From assembly GCA_026004795.1 (NCBI GenBank), contig BPJV01000003.1, forward strand, positions 1-64,000: DNA of 64,000 bases, in the 5' to 3' direction. The notes beneath the pieces were generated by a model, which saw only the letters and a list, made by a program, of their open reading frames with translations, was not told the origin of the DNA and searched no databases. This document shows, one piece after another, positions 54,091 to 63,495 of this stretch (the first letter of the stretch is position 1; each line of letters opens with the position of its first letter). The stretch comes from Pirellulaceae bacterium (GTDB lineage: Bacteria > Planctomycetota > Planctomycetia > Pirellulales > Pirellulaceae). Made by a program: the position numbers and the translations under genes.

Positions 54091-54378
54091 TCAGCCCAAA
54101 ACCGGAGGCACTAAGAAACACTCTCCGTCGTGCGCCGGCGCATTGGCCAACGCTGCTTGGCGAGACAATCCCTCTTGGACCTCGTCCTCCCGCAGTGCAT
54201 CCTGCAAGGCATGCGGATGCGACAGCACTTCAACTCCTTCGGTGTCCACGTCCTTCAGCTGTTCGACAAAGCTAATAATGCTTGCCAACTGAGCTGAGAA
54301 CGATTCCAGCTGCTCCTCGGTGAACTCTAACCGTGCCAACTGAGCCACCTTGCGCACTTGCTCGATTGTTAGCTGCAT
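54091..54378 (-). CDS. gatC: Asp-tRNA(Asn)/Glu-tRNA(Gln) amidotransferase subunit C
   Basis: A 95-residue subunit that stabilises GatA and GatB. LTIEQVRKVAQLARLEFTEE at the N-terminus and FVEQLKDVDTEGVEVLSHPH in the middle are diagnostic, as is the C-terminal LREDEVQEGLSRQ. Length normal. Between rpmB and gatA on the same strand. Confidence 0.93.
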   Translation of the reverse strand: MQLTIEQVRKVAQLARLEFTEEQLESFSAQLASIISFVEQLKDVDTEGVEVLSHPHALQDALREDEVQEGLSRQAALANAPAHDGECFLVPPVLG

Positions 54379-54469
54379 TTGGCAATCCCCTCAAGCAGCG
54401 CCGGGCAACCGGGAAACAACACCGCCTGGCCCCAACGCCACCCATGCGAGCCGCCGGTAAATCGCGCGG

Positions 54470-54733
54470 CTATTGAGTCGGTAGAGCAAACGGTTTTTGT
54501 TTAACCACCTTGCGAATCACGCCACTGCGAATGCACTGGGTGCACACGCGCAGCTTCTTGTGCTCCCCACTAGGAAGCTCGACCTTGACATTCTGCAAAT
54601 TGGGCTTGAACTTGCGGCGCGTGATCCCGGTGATCTTGGTACCCACTCCACCCAGGTACTTTGCCTTACCGCGAGTTTCCACTCGATTGCCCACGCTCGG
54701 CCGCTTTCCACAAATCGCACACTCACGAGCCAT
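54470..54733 (-). CDS. rpmB: 50S ribosomal protein L28
   Basis: An 87-residue ribosomal protein. MARECAICGKRPSVGNRVE and TGITRRKFKPNLQNVKV are characteristic; Cys pairs CAIC and CTQC suggest the zinc-binding form of L28. It is the first gene of a set leading to gatC, 91 bases downstream. Confidence 0.95.
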   Translation of the reverse strand: MARECAICGKRPSVGNRVETRGKAKYLGGVGTKITGITRRKFKPNLQNVKVELPSGEHKKLRVCTQCIRSGVIRKVVKQKPFALPTQ

Positions 54734-55756
54734 GATTCAAACCCTTCGTTTATTGCCTTTATTGCCTTGTTGTTGGACTTTTCCTGACTATCACCAACGC
54801 GCCTTCCGCTTTGTCCGCTCGATCGCCCTGCGCGCGATGTCGGCTGGAGAGTAAATGATACTAGGCTCTGTCCAAAACACGTAACTACGCATCAACCGGC
54901 TGATTGTAAACCGACCGCAGCACTCGGCTTCGCTAACGAGCCGGACGCTGCCGAGTTCGGGCGATTATTTCTTGAAACAACGTCTATCCGCGAGACCAAC
55001 CGGACCGCGGCTCCCACCTGCAACGAACGCGCCCGTATCGGCCAGGAGCCATCTGCCTGATGCGGAGACCGCATTTCCCGTACTTCGCCCAAAACCTAAA
55101 ACGAAGAAGTATATTCCTATCTCTCCCGGCAGCAACACCACTTCTCCCCTCCATCCTTTCAGGTGGATTGGCATGACGCCTTGAGGGGAACCTCTGCGCC
55201 GGAAGGGCGGTACGACGCCACGTTGCGGCAGTCCCATGCCGTCGAGTCGATACGACCTGAGCGTGCTAATCGTGGCCAGGGAAATCGTAGCGAGCCCCCT
55301 CGGTGCTTCTGCCTAGATCCCATCCGGCCCACCTGACCGTTGATCCTCGTAAAACGGATTGGATCTCCACGCACAATCGACTATACTGTCCGCAGACGAA
55401 GAGGATTGATCTGCAGCAGGTTAGCTCCGCCCTTGGCGTGCTAACTCCCGCCTTACCCGATTACCCCCCACCAGTGGAATGCCGTACCCGCCGTGGTGCG
55501 GCAAGCACTATCCCACCAACAAGAATAGGGTTAACCATCGGAATAAACGGACCGGTTCCTCATTGGACGCAATGATCGGCCGAATCGACCGATTACTTGA
55601 GAGGATCAGCGGCCTGCCAATTCCTGACAACCCTTGACTTCATGAACCCGGCGGGAAGCACAACAAGTTACCCAACGTCCACACTTCCCGCCTTGCCCTC
55701 CATGCAGAGGGCGATTGAGAGCCCACGTCAATTCCCCTAACCACGAGAGAAATCTT
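54734..55756. other. Divergent 1-kb stretch without a supported gene
   Basis: Probably contains the promoters of rpmB (minus) and the MacA-like gene (plus). A possible hairpin, ACTCGGC (54922-54928) with GCCGAGT (54950-54956), lies about 190 bases ahead of rpmB. Several open frames of 60-90 codons on both strands have no recognised family. Confidence 0.35.
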
Positions 55757-57445
55757 ATGGCTACGGCACCAACCGTATCGACCGACGCTCTTTCGGCACC
55801 TGCCTCGCCCGGACGATCCTCAGCGACACGTCGTGAGTGGCGTCGCCTAGCGGTTTGGGCGATGTTGGCAAGCGTGGCAGCAGGGGGGGTGGCGGTAAGC
55901 TACTGGGATGGTTGGAATGCGGGGCCATCCACGGACCAACTGGTGACCTACCGTGTCCAACGTCGCGACTTGCCGATCACCGTCATCGAACGAGGGCACC
56001 TGGAAAGCCAGGTCAATGTCCAGGTGCTTTGTGAAGTCGACGATTATCGCAGTGACGGCATCCATGGTACTCCCATCGTGTGGGTCATCCCCAACGGCAG
56101 CAGCGTGTCGCAGGGCGATTTGATCTGCGAATTGGACTCCACCGCCATCCAATCGGCACTCGACGAACAGATTCTGGACACCGAGGAGGCCCGCAGTGCG
56201 TACATTCAGGCGGAAGCCAACCTCGAGAACCAGAAGATTCAAAACGCCACCGCGGAGGACAAAGCGCGGTTGGACGTCGAGTTGGCTCGACTCGAGCTAC
56301 AGATGTTCAAAGACCAGCAGAAGGGGTCTCACAAGCTGGCTAAGGAGACGATTCAACGGCAGATCGACGATTTGAACAATGAGATTCTCGCCGCCGAAAT
56401 GAACCTCAAGTTGCGCCGGAATGAGAAAACGGGTATCGAGAGCCTGTTCAAGCTTGGCTACGCCGGCAAGAGCGAGCTGGACCGAGCCGTGCTCAGCTAC
56501 CTCCAGGCCGAGGGGGATTATGCAGCCAAACTCAACAAGTTGCAGACCTTGATGGCCACGCTGGAAAAGCTCGATACGTTTGACAAGCAAATGCAGCTGA
56601 TGGAGCTCGAGGGCCGCCTGCGGACAGCCGAGCAGAATCTGCAGCAAGTGATCGTCACCAACAAAGCCAAATTGGCGCAAATGGAAGGCGTGCTGAAGAG
56701 TCGTACCGAGCAATTGAAAAAAGAAGAAGAGCGTTTGGAACGTTATCGTACCCAATTGGCCAAGTGCAAAATCTATGCTCCCCAGGACGGCATGGTGGCC
56801 TACGCCACGCCACAGTCCTCACGTGACGCGGAAATTGCCGAGGGGGTTCCAGTCCGCCCCCGTCAGCACATTCTATCGATCCCCAACCTGAAGAAGATGC
56901 AAGTAGAGACCGCCGTTCATGAATCGGTGCTCGATCGCATCCAGCCCGGCTTGAAGGTGGACATCAAGGTCGATGCCTTTCCCGATCGCCGATACGAAGG
57001 GACCGTCAAGTCGGTGGCCGTCCTCCCCGAAACCAGCTACTATTCCGACAGCAAGACCTACAAGACGGTGATCACCATCGATGAAGAGGTCTATCAATTG
57101 AAGCCCGGCATGACCGCGGTCTGCGAGATCAAGGTCGACTACATTCCCGACGTGCTGACCGTGCCCATTCAAGCCGTGGTGCAGCGAGGCGGAGTCAACT
57201 CGCTGTTTGTCCGGAACGGCAATTCCGTTCACCGACGCGAGGTCACCTTGGGGGCGAGCAATGATCAGCATGTGATCGTTACAGCCGGAATCGAGGAAGG
57301 CGACCTGGTGGTGCTCAACCCCAGCGCCCTGACCGAGGACTCCGCCGACGCGGAGGCACAGCCACCGGCAGCCAGTGAGGAGGAACCCGCGGGAAACCTG
57401 GTGGCAACCGTCGCCAGCAGTGCACCGTCGGACACCGTGGAATAA
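55757..57445 (+). CDS. MacA/HlyD-like periplasmic adaptor protein
   Basis: A 562-residue membrane-fusion protein starting at ATG 55757. One N-terminal membrane segment (LAVWAMLASVAAGGVAVSYW), then beta barrel and lipoyl-like parts split by a long coiled coil (about residues 130-345, rich in Gln, Glu and Leu). RTQLAKCKIYAPQDGMVAYA is the second lipoyl half; GLKVDIKVDAFPDRRYEGTV the beta-barrel. Adaptors of this type link an inner-membrane transporter to an outer-membrane channel for export. The coiled coil is longer than in MacA. The permease gene follows after 12 bases. Confidence 0.85.
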   Translation: MATAPTVSTDALSAPASPGRSSATRREWRRLAVWAMLASVAAGGVAVSYWDGWNAGPSTDQLVTYRVQRRDLPITVIERGHLESQVNVQVLCEVDDYRSDGIHGTPIVWVIPNGSSVSQGDLICELDSTAIQSALDEQILDTEEARSAYIQAEANLENQKIQNATAEDKARLDVELARLELQMFKDQQKGSHKLAKETIQRQIDDLNNEILAAEMNLKLRRNEKTGIESLFKLGYAGKSELDRAVLSYLQAEGDYAAKLNKLQTLMATLEKLDTFDKQMQLMELEGRLRTAEQNLQQVIVTNKAKLAQMEGVLKSRTEQLKKEEERLERYRTQLAKCKIYAPQDGMVAYATPQSSRDAEIAEGVPVRPRQHILSIPNLKKMQVETAVHESVLDRIQPGLKVDIKVDAFPDRRYEGTVKSVAVLPETSYYSDSKTYKTVITIDEEVYQLKPGMTAVCEIKVDYIPDVLTVPIQAVVQRGGVNSLFVRNGNSVHRREVTLGASNDQHVIVTAGIEEGDLVVLNPSALTEDSADAEAQPPAASEEEPAGNLVATVASSAPSDTVE

Positions 57446-57457
57446 GGTGACAGCACC

Positions 57458-58786
57458 GTGTGGTGGGCTACGATTCGATTGGGCGTGCGCAACCTGTTGC
57501 TGCATAAGCTGCGTAGTTTTCTTACCGTCCTAGGAACCATCCTCGGCGTGGCCTCGGTCATCGCCATGTTGAGCGTCGGCGAGGGATCGAAACAGGCCGC
57601 CGTCGAGCAAATCCGGCAACTAGGTGCCACCAACGTCATGGTCCGCAGCGTGCGACCGGGAACGCGGGCCGGCAGCGAAAACCAATCCGCAGCGGCTGCC
57701 AGTAGCGGGTCGAGCACCAATCCGTCGCGCGTGCTGCGCTACGGATTGAAGGAAGATGATCTCCGCGTGCTGCAAGGATTGGTCGACACTACCGAATTGG
57801 GCGAGCCGCTGGTGCGTTGCATCGTCCCCGTATCGCTATTGCGCAAAAACTTGCAAAATGGCAGGCGGCGCATCGAGAATGCGCGTGTGTTAGGTACGAC
57901 GCCACAGTTTCTGCAGGTGAGAAATATTCAGGTGGCGCGCGGGCGATTCTTAGAAGAGTCCGATCTGGTGCGCTTGGCCAATGTGGTCGTGCTCAGCCAT
58001 GGAGCTGCTCGTCGCCTATTCGGCTACGAGGACCCATTGAACCAGCCGCTGCTGATCGGAGAGGGAGCCTACCGCGTGGTTGGTATCCTCGCACCGCAGG
58101 GGACTGGCAACGCCACTCCCGGCCAGACCGACGCCGCCAATCTGAACGAAGACCTGTATATCCCCATTACCTCCGCCCGCAGTCGATTCGGGCAACTGCA
58201 GCGCATTGTAACGGCTGGCTCACGTTCCTATGAGATCAATGAATTGAGCGAAATCGCTATCGCGGTCAGGGACGAAGATCGTGTGCCGCAGGTCGCCGAG
58301 ATGGTTCGCTCCCTGCTGGAGGCGCGTCACCCCGATGCCACGGATTACGAGGTGGTCGTCCCGCTGGAACTGCTGCAACAGGCCGAGCATGAGAAACGGA
58401 TTTGGAACATCGTGTTGGGATCCATCGCCGGGATCAGCCTGCTGGTCGGCGGCATCGGCATCATGAATATCATGCTGGCAACCGTCACCGAGCGGACGCG
58501 GGAGATCGGCATCCGGCGGGCAATCGGTGCCAAACGTCGTGATATCATTCGTCAGTTTCTGGTCGAAACGGTCGCCCTCAGTACTACCGGAGGGCTGATC
58601 GGCATCCTGCTGGGCATCGCCATTCCCTGGCTGGTGACCACCACCATGGGCATCCCCACGGCCACCCAGTGGTGGAGCATTCTTCTGGCCTTTGGTATCT
58701 CAGTGCTGACCGGTGTCGTCTTTGGAGTTTATCCGGCGCGCAAAGCGGCTCACATGAACCCTATCGAAGCATTGCGCCATCAGTGA
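57458..58786 (+). CDS. MacB-like ABC transporter permease without fused ATPase
   Basis: A 442-residue permease starting at GTG 57458. One N-terminal membrane helix (RSFLTVLGTILGVASVIAML) is followed by a large periplasmic domain (about residues 45-310) and three C-terminal helices (SIAGISLLVGGIGIMNIMLA; GGLIGILLGIAIPWLV; LAFGISVLTGVVFGVYPARK), the MacB/FtsX plan. RTREIGIRRAIGAKRRDI is typical of the coupling region. MacB normally has an N-terminal ATPase; here none is fused or encoded next to it, so the ATPase must be encoded elsewhere, or upstream of the adaptor outside my view of this locus. Confidence 0.87.
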   Translation: MWWATIRLGVRNLLLHKLRSFLTVLGTILGVASVIAMLSVGEGSKQAAVEQIRQLGATNVMVRSVRPGTRAGSENQSAAAASSGSSTNPSRVLRYGLKEDDLRVLQGLVDTTELGEPLVRCIVPVSLLRKNLQNGRRRIENARVLGTTPQFLQVRNIQVARGRFLEESDLVRLANVVVLSHGAARRLFGYEDPLNQPLLIGEGAYRVVGILAPQGTGNATPGQTDAANLNEDLYIPITSARSRFGQLQRIVTAGSRSYEINELSEIAIAVRDEDRVPQVAEMVRSLLEARHPDATDYEVVVPLELLQQAEHEKRIWNIVLGSIAGISLLVGGIGIMNIMLATVTERTREIGIRRAIGAKRRDIIRQFLVETVALSTTGGLIGILLGIAIPWLVTTTMGIPTATQWWSILLAFGISVLTGVVFGVYPARKAAHMNPIEALRHQ

Positions 58787-58898
58787 ACCTTCGCTGGCCC
58801 TCGGTTGCCAGCCCTCCGACTTCGAATACATTCAGAGGAACTCGGGGCTCCGCGGCGATGTCCCCGCACAGAAACGAAGTCACAAGGACCCGTACAAC

Positions 58899-59642
58899 AT
58901 GGAAATCTGGCCAGCCATCGATCTTCTTGGCGGTAAGTGCGTTCGACTTCGGCAAGGCGACTACGACCGCCAAACGATCTTTTCCGACGACCCGGTCGCC
59001 ATGGCTCGACGATGGCAAGAATGCGGAACGCGCTTCCTTCATCTGGTGGATCTGGACGGAGCGCGCGACGGCAGCCAGACCAACACCAACGTCATCCGCA
59101 GTATTGTCGAGCAAACTGGACTCGTGTGCCAAGTGGGAGGGGGAATCCGAGATGAAGCAACGATCGATCGCCTCCTTTCCTTGGGAGTCAGCCGCGTGAT
59201 CATCGGTACACGGGCGCTGCGAGATCCACAATGGTTCGCGGAGATGGCTGAAAACCGCCCCGGCCAGCTCGTCTTAGGAATCGACGCCCGCGACGGGATG
59301 GTGGCCACCGACGGGTGGTTGGAGACTTCCTCCACCCCGGCAATCGAACTGGCTCGCCGCATCGCCGCCCTTACCGACAAGGTAGCTGCCATTGTGTACA
59401 CCGACATTGCGCGGGACGGCATGCTCAGCGGGCCGAACTTCGACCAGCTGGCCCAGATGCAAGACGCCACGTCGATCCCCGTGGTCGCCTCCGGCGGAGT
59501 CAGCTCGATGGATGACCTGCGACGCCTGGCCCAGATGAACACAGCAGCGGTCATCATTGGGCGGGCCATCTACGACGGAGGACTTGAATTGACCGACATA
59601 CTTCAAGAGTTTCCTCAGACGGACTTCTCCGCTCCCTCGTGA
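58899..59642 (+). CDS. hisA: Phosphoribosyl-formimino-AICAR-phosphate isomerase
   Basis: A 247-residue TIM-barrel enzyme of histidine synthesis (ProFAR to PRFAR). N-terminal MEIWPAIDLLGGKCVRLRQG supplies the first catalytic Asp; VYTDIARDGMLSGPN the second; VGGGIRDE and VASGGVSSMDDL bind the two phosphates. Length standard. No other his genes are adjacent. Confidence 0.95.
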   Translation: MEIWPAIDLLGGKCVRLRQGDYDRQTIFSDDPVAMARRWQECGTRFLHLVDLDGARDGSQTNTNVIRSIVEQTGLVCQVGGGIRDEATIDRLLSLGVSRVIIGTRALRDPQWFAEMAENRPGQLVLGIDARDGMVATDGWLETSSTPAIELARRIAALTDKVAAIVYTDIARDGMLSGPNFDQLAQMQDATSIPVVASGGVSSMDDLRRLAQMNTAAVIIGRAIYDGGLELTDILQEFPQTDFSAPS

Positions 59643-59885
59643 TCTCCAACGCCCTCACCACACCACCACCAGTTCAGCTAGAATAGAACCCGCGGGTCGG
59701 TTTTTCTCTCCCAAATCTCAAGGTTCCTGAGACTTGGACCACGGCACCGGTGCGGACGGCGGTCTCGACAGAGCCGACGTGATCGGTCGGCTGGGCGAGC
59801 CGTGTTTTCTATCGCCGGGAGGAGGAACCGTTTCTCCCTGACCCTATCTGACAAAGCAAATTCGATCGAAAAGGAATTTATTTAG
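59643..59885 (+). promoter_or_regulatory. Structured 5' leader candidate of the M13 peptidase gene
   Basis: Hairpins: TCTCA/TGAGA (59716-59720 with 59728-59732); a 7-bp stem AGCCGAC/GTCGGCT (59772-59778 with 59786-59792); and an outer stem CACGGC (59740-59745) with GCCGTG (59799-59804), followed by TTTTCT. The outer stem with its T-run looks like a terminator or regulatory fold. GGGAGGAGG follows, still about 60 bases before the start codon. No known riboswitch fits. Confidence 0.4.
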
Positions 59886-61931
59886 ATGCGCTTTCAACTT
59901 ACAGGAATGTTATGCGTTTTGGTGGTGAGTGGTTTTTCTGGGGCAGCGCGGGGCGAGGAGCCATCGGCTGAGGGTGCTGGCCTGCGCTCAGGGCTGGAAC
60001 TGCAATACGTTAGCCCCCAGATCGGTCCTGCGGAAGACTTCTATTTGCACGTCAACGAAGGTTGGTTGAATACGGTCGAGATTCCGCCGGACCAATCGAA
60101 CTGGGGTTCTTTCTCCGTTTTGGATGACCAGGCTAAGGAGCACGTCCGCGAGATCATCGAAGCGGCGGCGGCCAGCAACGCGCCGCCGGGAAGCGACGCG
60201 CAGAAGGTGGGAGATTTTTACCGTAGTTTCACGAACATGGAGCTGCGCAATCGCCTCGGGATTGCCCCGGCTCGACCATTGCTTGATGAGGTCGCTGCAG
60301 TGGAAGACGCCGAGAGTTTTGCCAGGATGGTTGCCCGCCTATTCCGCAAAGGAATCGCCGGCCCCTTCTTCGGTTTCGTATCCCCCGACGCTCGCCAGAG
60401 CGATCAGTACGGTTTGTACTTGACCCAATCGGGAATCACGCTTCCCGACCGTGACTACTATCTGGTCGACAATCCGGTCTACCAACAAGCCGTCAAGGAC
60501 TTAACGGCCTACATCGCCGACATGATGGAGGCTTTTGATCAGAGCGATCCTCAGGGTGCGGCGACACGGATTGTCGATCTGGAGAAACGATTGGCGGAGA
60601 TCTTTTGGGCGCGAGAAGTCAATCGCGATCCGGTAAAGACTTACAACAAACTGACACGCGATCAGTTGCAAGAATTGCTAAGCAATTTCCAGGTTGCTGC
60701 CTTCCTGGACGAAGCGGGAATTGGCGAGCATCCAGAGTTCATCGTGCGGCAACCCGATTACTTCGCAGGACTGAACGCCCTGTTTGCCGACGTGCCGCTA
60801 TCGACATGGAAAGAGTATTTTACGTTCCAAGTGATCGACGCGGTGGCCACCGATCTGAGTGAAGAGATCGAGCAGCGTCATTTTGCCTTTCATCAAACCG
60901 CCCTCAGTGGCGTGGAGCAGCAAAAGCCGCTGTGGCGGCGCGGCGTCGAAGCGTGCAACGGCATCCTCGGCGAAGTGGTAGGTCGCCTGTACGTCGAACA
61001 GCATTTTCCGCCAGAGGCCAAGCGGAGGATGGATGAATTGGTGGAAAACTTGAAACGTGCGTTTGCTCGACGCATTGAAAAGCTGGACTGGATGAGTCCG
61101 GTCACGAAGCAAGCAGCGTTGGAGAAACTTTCGAAGTTTACCACCAAGATCGGCTATCCCGACAAGTGGAAAGACTATTCGAAACTGGTCATTAAATCGG
61201 ATGACTTAGTAGGCAATTATCTGCGCGCGGCAGAGGTCGAGTACCAGCGACAGATCGAACGATTGGGCGGCCCCATCGATCGAACGGAATGGTTCATGAC
61301 CCCGCAAACGGTCAACGCCTATTACAATCCCACGATGAATGAAATCGTCTTCCCAGCCGCCATTCTCCAACCACCGTTCTTCAACATGGAAGCCGATGAT
61401 GCCGTCAATTACGGTGGCATCGGAGCGGTGATCGGCCACGAGATCAGCCATGGCTTCGATGACAAAGGGAGTCAGTACGACGGCGACGGAAACCTCCGCA
61501 ACTGGTGGAGCCCCGAGGATCGCGCCGAGTTCGAGAGGCGAGCCAGGCGATTGGTCGAACAATACAATGCCTACAAACCGTTTGACGACATGAACGTCAA
61601 CGGCGAATTCACGCTGGGGGAAAACATCGGCGATCTGGGAGGAATGGCAGTGGCGTACGAAGCCTACCGCATGTCCCTCGGCGACCAAGAGCCGCCAGTG
61701 ATCGATGGCCTGACTGGAGATCAGCGCTTCTTCTACGGATGGGCGCAGATCTGGCGGCGCAAGTACCGCGAGCCGGAGCTGCGGAAACGGTTGGTGCAAG
61801 ACCCGCATGCTCCCAGCCAATACCGCTGCAATGGAATCGTTTCCAACATGGATGCGTTTTACGAAGCCTTCGAGGTGAAGCCTAGCGATCCGATGTATCT
61901 ACCTCCTGAAAAACGCGTGAGAATTTGGTAA
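59886..61931 (+). CDS. M13 family metallopeptidase (neprilysin-like)
   Basis: A 681-residue exported zinc endopeptidase with a signal peptide (GMLCVLVVSGFSGAARG). The zinc site is in IGHEISHGFDD (HExxH) with the third ligand Glu in GENIGDLGG; NAYYNP is the substrate-binding NAY motif, and the C-terminal half ends RVRIW as M13 enzymes do. These proteases cut small peptides outside the cytoplasm. A DUF1501 gene begins 3 bases downstream, so the two are co-transcribed. Confidence 0.93.
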   Translation: MRFQLTGMLCVLVVSGFSGAARGEEPSAEGAGLRSGLELQYVSPQIGPAEDFYLHVNEGWLNTVEIPPDQSNWGSFSVLDDQAKEHVREIIEAAAASNAPPGSDAQKVGDFYRSFTNMELRNRLGIAPARPLLDEVAAVEDAESFARMVARLFRKGIAGPFFGFVSPDARQSDQYGLYLTQSGITLPDRDYYLVDNPVYQQAVKDLTAYIADMMEAFDQSDPQGAATRIVDLEKRLAEIFWAREVNRDPVKTYNKLTRDQLQELLSNFQVAAFLDEAGIGEHPEFIVRQPDYFAGLNALFADVPLSTWKEYFTFQVIDAVATDLSEEIEQRHFAFHQTALSGVEQQKPLWRRGVEACNGILGEVVGRLYVEQHFPPEAKRRMDELVENLKRAFARRIEKLDWMSPVTKQAALEKLSKFTTKIGYPDKWKDYSKLVIKSDDLVGNYLRAAEVEYQRQIERLGGPIDRTEWFMTPQTVNAYYNPTMNEIVFPAAILQPPFFNMEADDAVNYGGIGAVIGHEISHGFDDKGSQYDGDGNLRNWWSPEDRAEFERRARRLVEQYNAYKPFDDMNVNGEFTLGENIGDLGGMAVAYEAYRMSLGDQEPPVIDGLTGDQRFFYGWAQIWRRKYREPELRKRLVQDPHAPSQYRCNGIVSNMDAFYEAFEVKPSDPMYLPPEKRVRIW

Positions 61932-61934
61932 GCC

Positions 61935-63353
61935 ATGTATCCCTGCCAGCGACAAACCGGATGGATGCCCCGGCGTGACTTCTTGAGTCGGTGGGGACTC
62001 GGCCTCGGCGGAATCGCCCTGGCGGATCTACTCCACCGCCAACAGGCTCAGGCAGCCACTTCGGGCATCCTCAAACGGTTGCATCATCCGCCTCGGGCGA
62101 CGAGCGTCATTTTCCTTTACATGGACGGCGGCCCCGGGCAGATGGATACGTTCGATCCGAAGCCCGCACTGCAACGATGGCACGGTAAACCGTTTCCAAC
62201 CAAACGTGAGCCGACTCAGTTCGACAACGTGGGCAACACGCTGGCGTCTCCATGGAATTTTCGCCAGTACGGCGAGAGTGGCCTGTGGATCAGCGATCTG
62301 TTTCCCCATGTGGCCGAAGTGGCGGACGAACTGTGCGTCATCCGCTCGATGACCAGCAAGTTTTCCGAACACACCAGCGCCAACTATTTCCTCCATACCG
62401 GCTTAGGAGTTGTTGGCCGTCCCAGCATGGGAGCGTGGGCCGTCTACGGGTTGGGAACCGAAGCGGAGGATCTCCCCGGTTTCGTCGTGCTCAACGGAGG
62501 TCTCATTCCGCCTGGCGGACTAGACAATTTTGCCAGCGGCTTTCTCCCCGCAGCTTACCAAGGATCGATTTTCTCGCCGACCGGCGACCCGATTGCCAAT
62601 CTGCGTAGTTCCTCCGAGGCGGCGCCACGGCGAATCGCGGCCCGTCGCCACCTGCTACGCCAACTGGACCGACAATACGCCGACCGGACCGGCCATGCCG
62701 ACCCGGTCGAAAGTGCCATCCGCAATTACGAGCTAGCGTATCAGATGCAGCAGTCGGTACCGGAAGCGAGTGATCTGAGCAGCGAATCAGAAAGCACGTT
62801 GGCCATGTACGGCGTCGGCAGCTCCTACCAACCGACCGACATTTTTGCCAGAGAGTGCCTGTTAGCGCGGCGGCTGGTCGAGCGCGGGGTGCGGTTCATC
62901 GAACTTACCTGCCCCAGCGTGAGCGGTGACCGGTGGGACCAGCATAGCAACCTAAAAAATGGGCACGAAAACAATGCCCGGGCCGTCGACCAGCCCATCG
63001 CTGCCCTCATTGGCGACCTGCGACAACGTGGCCTGCTGGACCAAACGCTGATCGTTTGGGGCGGTGAATTCGGGAGAACGCCGTTTGCCCAGGGAACCAA
63101 TGGGCGCGATCATAACCCCTTCGCGTTCACCATGTGGATGGCCGGTGGCGGTGTCCGTGGAGGCACGGTGTATGGCCAGTCGGATGAATTCGGCTACAAA
63201 GTGGTCGACAAGCCGGTAGAGATCCACGACTTGCATGCCACCATATTGTATCTTTTAGGAGTCGATCACGAGCGCCTTACCTTCCGTTTTGGCGGCCGCG
63301 ACCATCGATTGACCGACGTTCACGGCCACGTCTTGCATGATATCATCGCCTGA
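61935..63353 (+). CDS. DUF1501 domain protein
   Basis: A 472-residue protein with a Tat signal ([22 protein letters not shown]). The DUF1501 domain, related to the sulfatase/alkaline phosphatase fold, shows [27 protein letters not shown] and [20 protein letters not shown]. Members are common in planctomycetes, usually next to DUF1549/1553 proteins, and lack an assigned reaction. Here it follows the M13 peptidase instead. Exported. Confidence 0.88.
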   Translation: MYPCQRQTGWMPRRDFLSRWGLGLGGIALADLLHRQQAQAATSGILKRLHHPPRATSVIFLYMDGGPGQMDTFDPKPALQRWHGKPFPTKREPTQFDNVGNTLASPWNFRQYGESGLWISDLFPHVAEVADELCVIRSMTSKFSEHTSANYFLHTGLGVVGRPSMGAWAVYGLGTEAEDLPGFVVLNGGLIPPGGLDNFASGFLPAAYQGSIFSPTGDPIANLRSSSEAAPRRIAARRHLLRQLDRQYADRTGHADPVESAIRNYELAYQMQQSVPEASDLSSESESTLAMYGVGSSYQPTDIFARECLLARRLVERGVRFIELTCPSVSGDRWDQHSNLKNGHENNARAVDQPIAALIGDLRQRGLLDQTLIVWGGEFGRTPFAQGTNGRDHNPFAFTMWMAGGGVRGGTVYGQSDEFGYKVVDKPVEIHDLHATILYLLGVDHERLTFRFGGRDHRLTDVHGHVLHDIIA

Positions 63354-63495
63354 GCAGTGGCGCCGGTTATCGCCCTGCCCGCCGTCTGGCGGTACCATGC
63401 GTCCATCATCGCTCGTTCATCGCCGACCATCGGCCCCCATGGCTCCGTCCCCGGACGACGAAGCGACTGGCTCCGACTCGTACCAGAGAATCGCT

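Noticed and set aside
54965-55237. 90-codon minus-strand frame ahead of rpmB
   Set aside because: Partly hydrophobic, but no family match by eye and no conserved start; treated as non-coding.
59727-59732. CTGAGA resembling part of a TPP riboswitch
   Set aside because: The rest of the THI element is missing, and the downstream gene is a peptidase.
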